Of a stretch of DNA of 17,248 nt, positions 8,669 to 15,155 are shown piece after piece. Under the pieces are notes generated by a model, which saw nothing but the letters and a program-made list of their open reading frames with translations, was not told where the DNA came from and made no database searches. How positions within the stretch are numbered: the first letter of the stretch is position 1; every line of letters starts with the position of its first letter. The position numbers were made by a program, and so were the translations under genes. The stretch comes from Bacillota bacterium (GTDB lineage Bacteria > Bacillota > Clostridia > Clostridiales > Clostridiaceae): assembly GCA_023451395.1 (NCBI GenBank), contig JAEXZL010000184.1, positions 1 to 17,248 on the forward strand, in the 5' to 3' direction.

Positions 8669-9943
8669 TTATATTACTATCACAGATACTCCATCAGGGA
8701 TAACAGTGATACTGCTGTTTTTATTATTTAGGATATCCTCAGCCTTTGAAATAGCCTCTTCCACAGAGTGAGCTGGAACCATATGAAGATCTGATACTAT
8801 ATCATCTGGAGCATCAGATACATAAACCACCTTAAATTTCTTTAGGATTCTTGCAAAAATCTGTGACTGCCATTGATCAGGAATAGTCTCCTCGCTAGGA
8901 GTAGCCAGGAACTCAGCCATCATCTTGTTTACATCCTTTTCTTCCTTAAAGCTCTGGTAAAACTGCTCACCGCCATGTCCATCATTAGATTTTGCTGCTA
9001 TTATTATCACTCCGCCAATTTTACAGGTGGCTTCAGCAGCAGTCATACTCTTAACTGCTTGATATATATTTTGATCTAAAGGATAGCCTCCGTTAGTGGT
9101 TATAACTATATCAGAAGGGACACTGTTAACCTTACACTGACTGTTTAAGAAGCTTCTTCCTTGGATATGTGCCTGATCGCAGTCTCCTGCTACTGCATAG
9201 ATAACTTCCTTATCAGAATTAATAACAACATTAACTATGAAATCCAGCCTAGCGGCCCTTGCAGCATAGAGCATATCCTTGTGAATAGGATTACCCTCTA
9301 TAATTCCTGTTCTGGACTTTTCACTATCGATAAACTGAGCGTTATGGTTATACATAACAGTTTTCCTGCTGGCTACTCCTGGTAGTACACTCTTTCTTCC
9401 TCCAGAATATCCTGCAAAGAAGTGAGGTTCAATAAAGCCTTCGGAAAGGAGCAAATCACACTCTACAGCAAGCTTATTTAGTATAAGTCTGCCCCCTGAG
9501 GGAAGAGATCCGATATCTACTAACATGCTCTCATCATCGCAATCATGAACATATATCTTTTCATTTTTCATTATTTCAGGACCGAACTTATTAAGAAGCT
9601 CTTCCTTGGTAGTCTCTCTATGACAGCCTGTAGATATAAGGATTGTAATATCAGCCTCTGGATTTCCTCTCCTTATTTCTTCAAGCATCAAAGGAATTAT
9701 AACCTTACTGGGAACGGGTCTTGTATGGTCACTGGCTATTATTACTACCTTATTTTTACCCTTAGCCATTTCCATAAGCCTTGGTGTTCCTATAGGATTT
9801 TCTATTGCCTCTTTAACCAAGTCCCATTGGCTAAGTTCAGGTTTAAAGTGATGCATATCTGATACTAAAACAGCCTTTAATCTTTCCTCTGGAATCTCTA
9901 CGGAAAGCTGCTCTCTGCCGTAGGGCAAATTAATTATAGTCAC
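8669..9943 (-). CDS. larA: LarA family nickel-pincer 2-hydroxyacid racemase/epimerase
   Basis: A 424-residue LarA-family (DUF2088) enzyme, the same length as I recall for Lactobacillus plantarum LarA. The residues fall at the L. plantarum numbering: R75 in DHTRPVP, H108 in STGCHRE, H174 in IEPHFFAGYSGGRK, K184 (covalent anchor of the pyridinium thiocarboxylate nickel cofactor), H200 (nickel ligand) in MYNH, Y294/Q295/K298 in IYQAVK, and W358. A working cofactor site is therefore very likely. LarA interconverts D- and L-lactate; homologues act on malate, 2-hydroxyglutarate, phenyllactate, short 2-hydroxy acids or D-gluconate. The neighbours (sugar-acid permease, glycerate kinase, four-carbon acid kinase) suggest glycerate racemisation or threonate/erythronate C2 epimerisation, although conserved lactate-type residues keep lactate possible. 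The cofactor genes larB and larE are not in the window. GTG start, seven bases after GGAGG. Confidence 0.92.
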   Translation of the reverse strand: MTIINLPYGREQLSVEIPEERLKAVLVSDMHHFKPELSQWDLVKEAIENPIGTPRLMEMAKGKNKVVIIASDHTRPVPSKVIIPLMLEEIRRGNPEADITILISTGCHRETTKEELLNKFGPEIMKNEKIYVHDCDDESMLVDIGSLPSGGRLILNKLAVECDLLLSEGFIEPHFFAGYSGGRKSVLPGVASRKTVMYNHNAQFIDSEKSRTGIIEGNPIHKDMLYAARAARLDFIVNVVINSDKEVIYAVAGDCDQAHIQGRSFLNSQCKVNSVPSDIVITTNGGYPLDQNIYQAVKSMTAAEATCKIGGVIIIAAKSNDGHGGEQFYQSFKEEKDVNKMMAEFLATPSEETIPDQWQSQIFARILKKFKVVYVSDAPDDIVSDLHMVPAHSVEEAISKAEDILNNKNSSITVIPDGVSVIVI

Positions 9944-9977
9944 AATAATACCTCCTCATATGTTATTAAAATATATT

Positions 9978-10949
9978 TTAAACAGCCTCAATAGAATCAG
10001 AAACGGCTCTGTTAGACTTAGCCTTTTCCTTCTTATCAATATAATTAACTAATAATGGACATAAAATTGCTGTAACTATTATTGCAGCAGCAATCTGTAC
10101 TGTTGCTGAACCAGCAACGGCTGCTAAAGATGGATCTACCGCTGCAAGAGCTGCTGGTGTAGCCACGGCATTTCCTGCAGTAGTTCCTATGGCTGCTCCT
10201 ATCTGAGGTTTTTTAGCCTTTAGAAGCTTCATAGTTAAATAACCGCCAAGGCCTGTTAATCCAGTACAAAGTACTCCTAGGAGGATTCCTGGTAAACCAG
10301 CTTCTACTATCTGTCCAAAGTTTAATGCAGCTCCTAAAGGGAAGGCAAAGAAAGGTATAAGTAAAACGGTTCCAGGCTCTAAGAACTTCCTTAAGTTCTC
10401 ATCTAAATTACCAAGAATAAAACCTATGAGAATAGGAACTATCGTTGCCACTAATGCAATTACTGGCACTGTAGCTATTCCAGTAACTCCAAAAGCAATC
10501 ATGGTAAAGAAAGGGCCATCATTAAGGGATAGTATGGATATGGCTCCTACATCAGTAGATTCTCCGTATTCTCCTGCTAAAGCTGCATAAAGTCCGCCAT
10601 TAGAATTTGTAACTGCTGCGATTATTGCTAGGGGAGCAATTCCCAGAACTCCTGCTGGTCCAAATATCGTATTTACTAAAATACCTAAAGCAGCACCAAT
10701 GAGGAATTTAGATAAAGTCAAGGCAACACCCTTTATAAGAGGCTCTCCTGCTTGCTTAACATTTATCTGGGCACCATTACAGAAAAGAAAGGCTGCCAAT
10801 ATAGGCATAGCACCGGTCTTAAATAAATTTGTAGTAAAACCACCTATTCCCAAAGCCTGTGGAAAAATTGTATTAATTAGTGCTCCCAAAAGTAATGGTA
10901 TTACCATTAAACCTCCTGGAATTCTTTTTACGGTTTTTAAAATTTCCAT
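9978..10949 (-). CDS. kdgT: KdgT family 2-keto-3-deoxygluconate-type permease
   Basis: A 323-residue, strongly hydrophobic membrane protein of the KdgT (2-keto-3-deoxygluconate:proton symporter) family, with roughly ten predicted membrane segments. Family-type stretches include IPGGLMVIPLLLGALIN near the start, NSNGGLYAALAGEYG (114-128), LNDGPFF (142-148), and an Ala/Gly-rich GTTAGNAVATPAALAAVDP in the C-terminal half. It ends in a short charged tail (DKKEKAKSNR). As first gene of the operon, with a GGAGGAG site six bases before ATG, it should import the operon's substrate. KdgT relatives are often found with other aldonic or short hydroxy acids, so 2-keto-3-deoxygluconate itself need not be the substrate: no KDG kinase or KDPG aldolase is present here. 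The sigma-54 promoter lies about 55-70 bases upstream. Confidence 0.88.
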   Translation of the reverse strand: MEILKTVKRIPGGLMVIPLLLGALINTIFPQALGIGGFTTNLFKTGAMPILAAFLFCNGAQINVKQAGEPLIKGVALTLSKFLIGAALGILVNTIFGPAGVLGIAPLAIIAAVTNSNGGLYAALAGEYGESTDVGAISILSLNDGPFFTMIAFGVTGIATVPVIALVATIVPILIGFILGNLDENLRKFLEPGTVLLIPFFAFPLGAALNFGQIVEAGLPGILLGVLCTGLTGLGGYLTMKLLKAKKPQIGAAIGTTAGNAVATPAALAAVDPSLAAVAGSATVQIAAAIIVTAILCPLLVNYIDKKEKAKSNRAVSDSIEAV

Positions 10950-10976
10950 ACTATCTCCTCCATATTCACTTTAATA

Positions 10977-10992
10977 TTGTAATTGATTACAA
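10977..10992. promoter_or_regulatory. cre-like palindrome at the predicted transcription start
   Basis: TTGTAATTGATTACAA is a perfect 7-bp inverted repeat around TG. It fits the CcpA cre consensus WTGNAANCGNWNNCAW at every fixed position except one central base, and resembles the TGTAA/TTACA variant reported for clostridia. It sits right at the expected +1 of the sigma-54 promoter, where a bound repressor would block initiation. CcpA binding is inference. Confidence 0.45.
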
Positions 10993-11002
10993 AAACAATA
11001 TC

Positions 11003-11018
11003 AGCAATATTCATGCCA
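11003..11018 (-). promoter_or_regulatory. Sigma-54 (-24/-12) promoter of the sugar-acid operon
   Basis: On the minus strand TGGCATGAATATTGCT matches the sigma-54 consensus TGGCACGRNNNTTGCW at every specified base except one (T for C at position 6), with the obligatory GG and GC elements exactly ten bases apart. The start site would fall near 10992, giving a 5' leader of about 43 bases before the permease ATG. A sigma-54 activator gene lies directly upstream, which supports the call. Confidence 0.85.
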
Positions 11019-11081
11019 AATTATAATTAAGAATCAAGGGGGAATTTATAAGGTTTTCTCAAAGAGTATAGAGATCTATGT

Positions 11082-11143
11082 TTAAAAATAAAACAAGGTA
11101 TGATGAAATTTGCAACAATAGTTTCCATTTGCATCATACCTTG
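11082..11143 (-). terminator. 12-bp inverted repeat: terminator of the activator gene and/or activator binding site
   Basis: The arms CAAGGTATGATG (11094-11105) and CATCATACCTTG (11132-11143) are perfectly complementary around a 26-base loop, which can pair a little further (AAAT/ATTT). Read on the minus strand the hairpin begins 8 bases past the activator stop and is followed by TTTTATTTTT, a good intrinsic terminator. It also lies about 100-150 bases upstream of the predicted sigma-54 start, where enhancer-binding proteins bind. Within the loop are TGCAA and TTGCA half-sites 13 bases apart. Confidence 0.75.
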
Positions 11144-11151
11144 GTGTTAAT

Positions 11152-13077
11152 TTATTTATTTTCTTCTGAAGCAGGATTAATTTCCTTAAGCTTTCTCCAT
11201 AGGGTAGTTCTATTAATCCCCAAAATGCTGCAGCTTTTATTTATATTGTTTCCAGTAAGATTGTATATTCCTTTAATATATTCTCCTTCAAGCTCCTTTA
11301 ATGTTCTCAAGGGCTCATTACTCCTTAATGTCTGCAAGGATAAAGCTGATAGTTTATCTCCTGAGCTGTTGCTTATATTAAGCTCCTCAGCCTCATCCTT
11401 TAACCACTGGAAGGTTGACAATATCACTGATCTTTCCATTAAATTTTCCAGTTCCCTAACATTCCCCTCATATTCTCTATGATAAAGAATATCCTTAATA
11501 TCCTCAGGAAGGGTTATATCAGGCTTGTTATACAAAGCACAATACTTAGATATGAAAAATTCTGCTAAGGGCAATATGTCCTCCCTTCTCTTCTTTAAGC
11601 CAGGAATTCTTAAGGCTAAGACATTTATACGGAAATACAAATCCTTTCGGAACTTATCCTCGGCTACTAATCGCTTTAAATATTTATTTGAGGCAGTGAT
11701 TATTTTTACATCTATGGGAATTATTTTATCAGCACCAATTCTCATTATCTGCTTTTCCTGAAGCACCCTTAAAAGTCTTCCCTGCAGCTCCTTGGGTATT
11801 TCACTTATTTCATCTAGGAATAGGGTTCCATTATGAGCAAGCTCGAAAACTCCAGGCTTTCCTTTTCTCTTTGCTCCTGTAAAGGATCCTTCCTCATAAC
11901 CGAAGAATTCACTTTCAATAAGCTGAGGAGGTATTGCAGCACAGTTTATGGCTACAAAAGGTCCCTTGCTTCTACTGCTTATATTATGAATACTTTGGCA
12001 TATAAGCTCCTTACCTACCCCTGATTCTCCACATAGATGTATTGGAGCATCATATTTAGCATATTCCTTGGCGGTCTCAATAACCTCTTCCATGATATTG
12101 CTCTTACATATTATATTTGAAAAATTATATTTTGCCGTAAAGCCATTATCCACAAGGCTTCTTCTGATTTTGTGCTCCAAGCTTTGAAGCTCCGCTATTT
12201 CTTGAACTGTAGCCACGGCACCAATAATCTTATTCTGAATTTTTATGGGTACCCTATTACAGGAAACCTTTAGCTCTCTTATGGTTTCTACCTCTCCCAG
12301 ATGTCTTTCCCCAGTTTTTAAAATATGAGGAAGCATAGTATGAGGTATTACCTCCTCCACCTTTTTATTTAGTACCTTTTCTGACTTTATGCCAAATATT
12401 CTTTCAGCAGCCTTATTTAACACAATTATTCTTTCAGTGCTGTCTATAGCCAAAATCCCATCATATACACAATCAGCCATGGTAGTTATCTGCTGGGCCC
12501 TTATATGCTCCTCATTAATAGCTCTAGTAATCCTCCTTGCCTCCTGAACCGCTATATGTATGGATTCCTTTTGAGAATTTACAAGAATCCCTTTACATTG
12601 AAGCTCCTTTACGGAAGCAATAATATTTGAATCACCAATATATGTATTTATTCCTTGAGCTTTGTATTTCTTAATAACAGAATATACATCCTCCTCATTT
12701 TTCAGCTCAATTTTTATAACTTTATTGGAAATTAGCCTTTTCAGAAGATCAAAACCATAAACTATATTATTGTAGCCTACTAGAGCCACTTCCTCTTTTG
12801 AATCAGGAAGCTTTTCAAAGCTTTCTATAAGGTCATAAGCTCCTACCTTAATTTCAATGACAGGTATCTTAACTGCCTGTTTAACTAAATTATAGGTGCC
12901 TCCTCGGGTAACGATGGCCTTAGCACCTTTAGCCTCCAGCTCCTTAGCTATTTTCACTCCTTGGCTCATGGTTCCTAAAACTACCTTAACGGTATTGTAG
13001 CCACATTCCTCAATGATTTCCTGAGCCTTGTTATATATATCCTCTATGGGTGCAAGTACTATTATATCCTTTATCAT
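11152..13077 (-). CDS. Sigma-54-dependent transcriptional activator, PrpR_N-PAS-AAA+-Fis HTH
   Basis: A 641-residue enhancer-binding protein. Residues 1-190 match the PrpR_N sensor domain (start DIIVLAPIEDIYNKAQEI, then IVTRGGTYNLVKQ). About 200-300 is a PAS domain (DGILAIDSTERIIVLNKAAERIFG). The AAA+ domain has Walker A GESGVGKE (350-357), the sigma-54 contact loop as GSFTGA (397-402, one common substitution from GAFTGA) and Walker B GTLFLDEI (417-424). A Fis-type helix-turn-helix is at 608-632 (NNINKSCSILGINRTTLWRKL). PrpR_N domains sense small organic ligands, so a direct effector from the catabolic pathway is likely, though its identity is unknown. The gene stands immediately upstream of the sugar-acid operon with its own sigma-54 promoter between them, the typical arrangement for a pathway-specific activator. 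It follows the LarC-like gene after 17 bp and is probably cotranscribed with it. Confidence 0.92.
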   Translation of the reverse strand: MIKDIIVLAPIEDIYNKAQEIIEECGYNTVKVVLGTMSQGVKIAKELEAKGAKAIVTRGGTYNLVKQAVKIPVIEIKVGAYDLIESFEKLPDSKEEVALVGYNNIVYGFDLLKRLISNKVIKIELKNEEDVYSVIKKYKAQGINTYIGDSNIIASVKELQCKGILVNSQKESIHIAVQEARRITRAINEEHIRAQQITTMADCVYDGILAIDSTERIIVLNKAAERIFGIKSEKVLNKKVEEVIPHTMLPHILKTGERHLGEVETIRELKVSCNRVPIKIQNKIIGAVATVQEIAELQSLEHKIRRSLVDNGFTAKYNFSNIICKSNIMEEVIETAKEYAKYDAPIHLCGESGVGKELICQSIHNISSRSKGPFVAINCAAIPPQLIESEFFGYEEGSFTGAKRKGKPGVFELAHNGTLFLDEISEIPKELQGRLLRVLQEKQIMRIGADKIIPIDVKIITASNKYLKRLVAEDKFRKDLYFRINVLALRIPGLKKRREDILPLAEFFISKYCALYNKPDITLPEDIKDILYHREYEGNVRELENLMERSVILSTFQWLKDEAEELNISNSSGDKLSALSLQTLRSNEPLRTLKELEGEYIKGIYNLTGNNINKSCSILGINRTTLWRKLKEINPASEENK

Positions 13078-13094
13078 CTATTACACCTCAACAA

Positions 13095-13970
13095 TCACAA
13101 CATTATTTTTAGAACTCCATTTATATCAGAGTCTTCTGTGGCAGCCCCGTAGCCAATTTTTTTATAGTTAATATCCTTTGGAAGGATAAATTCCTCTGCT
13201 AAGGCGGAAACTATAGCCGCACCAGTAGGGGTTACCCGCTCTCCTGCCATTCCATTAGAAAAACATGGCTTATCCTTTAACAAAATTCTAGTCATTGGAG
13301 CTGGTATATCTATTTCTCTATGAGGAAGTATTATCTTACCATGTCCTAGGTTTAAAGGAGAGAACAGAAGCCTTTGAATATTGTAATAATCAATAGCTAC
13401 CACAGAGCCTATGATATCAATAAGGGTATCCGTTATCCCCTCACTTGAAAAGTTAACTTCCTTCAGGGGGCAGCCATGAGCCTCTCCCTTAGCCTCTGCA
13501 AGGAGTCTAAATATTTTTAAGGTCATCCCTTTAATCTTCTCCTCTAAAGAGCTTTCTTCTAAAAATCTTATTACCTCAAGAGCATTTATGGATTTATGTA
13601 TTACTAAGGATGGATTTTCTTTATTAGCAACGGAATTCACAACACTCACCTTGTCACCAGCCTGTCCTTTATTACTGAGAGAAGCTTCCTCAGTATTAAA
13701 ATAGGTTATTTTCCCAGAAGGAACCGGAAGCTTTTTAACAATTAATTTATAGCTATCCTCCTGAAGCACTTTATTTACCTCTCTTCTAAGTACTTCTATG
13801 GGAAGGCCTAAATCTATAAAGGCACCAATTATCATATTACCGCTAATTCCAAGAGTACAATCAAAATACGCACCTCTAATTTTATTTATTCTTTCACCAC
13901 TAATCTTATTTAAATATTCACAGTTATTCTCACTTAAATATTCACCATTAATCTTACCTAATAATTGCAC
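13095..13970 (-). CDS. larC: Truncated, divergent LarC-family protein (LarC1-like, lacking LarC2)
   Basis: A 291-residue protein whose core is recognisable as LarC/DUF111: AYFDCTLGISGNMIIGA (34-50; the usual GISGDM has N for D), a LAEAKGEAHG stretch (157-166), SPLNLGHG (204-211), IPAPMT (222-227), VTPTGAAI (246-253) and IGYGAATED (272-280). Full LarC proteins are about 400 residues and insert nickel into the LarA cofactor using a C-terminal LarC2 domain. This one stops where LarC1 ends, with no room for LarC2 before the regulator 17 bp on. The usual HFHEVG metal motif reads NFSSEG (173-178), and the His-rich linker is absent. Residues 6-37 are four 8-residue repeats. Start GTG with GGAGG five bases upstream. 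It may be a regulatory or LarC2-dependent paralogue, or a protein with a new role; nickel chelatase activity is doubtful. Confidence 0.75.
   Translation of the reverse strand: MQLLGKINGEYLSENNCEYLNKISGERINKIRGAYFDCTLGISGNMIIGAFIDLGLPIEVLRREVNKVLQEDSYKLIVKKLPVPSGKITYFNTEEASLSNKGQAGDKVSVVNSVANKENPSLVIHKSINALEVIRFLEESSLEEKIKGMTLKIFRLLAEAKGEAHGCPLKEVNFSSEGITDTLIDIIGSVVAIDYYNIQRLLFSPLNLGHGKIILPHREIDIPAPMTRILLKDKPCFSNGMAGERVTPTGAAIVSALAEEFILPKDINYKKIGYGAATEDSDINGVLKIML
13860..13955 (-). repeat. Four in-frame 24-bp tandem repeats at the start of the LarC-like gene
   Basis: Codons 6-37 read as four degenerate eight-residue units: KINGEYLS, ENNCEYLN, KISGERIN, KIRGAYFD. At DNA level the units share a core like GGTGAATATTTAAAT with the same 24-base phase. 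The last unit runs into the conserved LarC opening YFDC, so the extension appears to have grown by duplication of the region around the original start. Confidence 0.75.
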
Positions 13971-14043
13971 AGAAACCTCCTAAATATTTTACTTTTTATA
14001 ATTTTATCGAAAAAAGCCCTATAATTACCAATACGTTCTATAT

Positions 14044-14072
14044 ATTTTATCCTTTTTTGTCATGTTTTTCAA
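14044..14072 (-). promoter_or_regulatory. Sigma-A promoter for the larC-like gene and the activator
   Basis: On the minus strand TTGAAA (14072-14067), a 17-base spacer and TAAAAT (14049-14044) form a good housekeeping promoter. Transcription would start near 14037, leaving a leader of about 67 bases before the GTG at 13970. Its -35 box lies only 3 bases from that of the divergent promoter. Confidence 0.65.
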
Positions 14073-14075
14073 CCG

Positions 14076-14104
14076 TTGACATTGAATACTATGTATTTTA
14101 TAAT
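14076..14104 (+). promoter_or_regulatory. Consensus sigma-A promoter for the DUF3842 cassette
   Basis: TTGACA (14076-14081), a 17-base spacer and TATAAT (14099-14104) match the housekeeping consensus at all twelve positions. Transcription would begin near 14111. The leader starts with a small hairpin, CAACAT-CGAA-ATGTTG (14115-14130), that could stabilise the 5' end or mark an operator. Confidence 0.88.
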
Positions 14105-14161
14105 AATTTTGAAGCAACATCGAAATGTTGTTATTAATTATTTACGACGGGTGTGTTTTTA

Positions 14162-14587
14162 TTGAAAATAGCAGTAATAGACGGACAAGGTGGAGGCATT
14201 GGTAGCAAACTCATAGAAAAGCTTAAGGAAAAGAAAATTGATGGCTTGGAAATAATAGCTTTGGGAACGAATTCCATGGCTACAACATCTATGCTAAAGG
14301 CTGGGGCGGATATTGGTGCTACAGGAGAGAATGCCATTTCTGTGAACGCTTCTAGAGTTCAGGTATTTATGGGTCCCTTAGCTATAGTAATTCCAAATTC
14401 CATCATGGGTGAAATTACTCCTAGAATTTCCTATGCTGTTGGAAATAGTGCTGCTCTTAAGATTCTGATACCAATAAACCGCTGCAATACGATAATTGCA
14501 GGTACTACAGACAAAAAACTAAATGAATTATTAGAAAAAGCGGTGGACGAGCTACTGCACTATTACGATACCATGAAGGTAAAATAA
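14162..14587 (+). CDS. DUF3842 family protein
   Basis: About 141 residues from the TTG at 14162, giving MKIAVIDGQGGGIGSKLIEK, the form in which the family usually starts. A GTG nine bases earlier is in frame but has no spaced ribosome-binding site, whereas GGGTG stands eight bases before the TTG. The glycine-rich DGQGGGIG after a beta strand, followed by LEIIALGTNSMATTSMLKAGAD, looks like a Rossmann-type nucleotide or cofactor fold. Later motifs are ATGENAI, GPLAIVIPNSIMGEITP and NRCNTIIAGT. The biochemical function is unknown. It heads a plus-strand cassette with an ECF S component and a DUF1893 protein, diverging from the LarC-like gene. A terminator hairpin overlaps its final codons. No membrane segment or signal peptide is visible. 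Confidence 0.8.
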   Translation: MKIAVIDGQGGGIGSKLIEKLKEKKIDGLEIIALGTNSMATTSMLKAGADIGATGENAISVNASRVQVFMGPLAIVIPNSIMGEITPRISYAVGNSAALKILIPINRCNTIIAGTTDKKLNELLEKAVDELLHYYDTMKVK

Positions 14588-14608
14588 ACTTTCATGGCTT
14601 TTTTATTT
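14571..14608 (+). terminator. Attenuator-like terminator overlapping the DUF3842 stop codon
   Basis: The stem CCATGAAGGT (14571-14580) pairs with ACTTTCATGG (14588-14597), ten pairs including one G-T, around a 7-base loop and is followed by CTTTTTTATTTT. The stop codon lies in the loop side, so a ribosome finishing DUF3842 would cover the hairpin. The next gene's AGGAGG site begins right after the T-run. Partial termination would lower expression of the transporter component relative to DUF3842. Confidence 0.75.
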
Positions 14609-14624
14609 TAGGAGGAATGTAATA

Positions 14625-15155
14625 ATGAAACTAAACGTAAAAACCCTAACCTATTCCGGACTATTTGTAGCACTAGGTGTGCTTTTCCCTCAAATTTTCC
14701 ATCTCTTTGGAGGAGTAGGGACAATATTTCTTCCCATGCATATTCCTGTGTTATTAGCAGGCTTTTTTCTAGGAGCGGTTCCTGCTGCCTTATCTGGCTT
14801 TTTAACAGTAATACTCAGTGCTTCCTTAACAGGAATGCCTCCAGTGCCTGTACTATATTTTATGATGGTGGAGGTTACTGCCTACGGCTTCTTAGCAGGA
14901 CTTTTTTATAAAAAATACAAGCTTAATGTATATGTTTCCCTGCTGCTATCCATGTTATTAGGAAGAGTAGCATTAGGAGTCACAGTGTATATCCTTCAGC
15001 CTCTTTTAAATCTAAAGCTCTCACCAGCAGTGTACATGACTAATGCTTTAGTTAACGGAGTTCCCGGAATTATAATTCAATTAGTATTTATACCTGCATT
15101 AGTATTTGCCTTGGAAAGGGTTATGGTAAAGTCCAATGAATCTAGAGCAAGCTAA
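14625..15155 (+). CDS. ECF transporter S component (substrate unknown)
   Basis: A 176-residue membrane protein with the size and hydropathy of an ECF substrate-binding S component, five to six predicted helices. The opening LNVKTLTYSGLFVALGVLFPQIFH is typical: a TxxGLFxALG helix 1 of the kind that packs against the ECF T component. Further stretches are FLPMHIPVLLAGFFLGAVPA and SLTGMPPVPVLYFMMVEVTAYGF. No ATPase or T component is nearby, so it should share a genome-encoded group II ECF module. The substrate cannot be read from the sequence; the signature does not clearly match BioY, ThiT, RibU or CbiM. A GGAGG site lies nine bases before the ATG. The gene follows a partial terminator and overlaps the DUF1893 gene by 20 bases. 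Confidence 0.85.
   Translation: MKLNVKTLTYSGLFVALGVLFPQIFHLFGGVGTIFLPMHIPVLLAGFFLGAVPAALSGFLTVILSASLTGMPPVPVLYFMMVEVTAYGFLAGLFYKKYKLNVYVSLLLSMLLGRVALGVTVYILQPLLNLKLSPAVYMTNALVNGVPGIIIQLVFIPALVFALERVMVKSNESRAS

Noticed and set aside
11078..11482. 134-codon plus-strand ORF over the activator C-terminus
   Set aside because: Antisense to the conserved AAA+/HTH coding sequence and its first part is the hairpin; no ribosome-binding site.
13077..13097. Programmed frameshift joining LarC1 to LarC2, as in L. plantarum
   Set aside because: Only 17 bases separate the larC-like stop from the activator start, so no LarC2 coding sequence exists in either alternative frame.
14134..14337. 67-codon minus-strand ORF opposite DUF3842
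   Set aside because: It is the antisense shadow of the conserved DUF3842 reading frame and has no family features.
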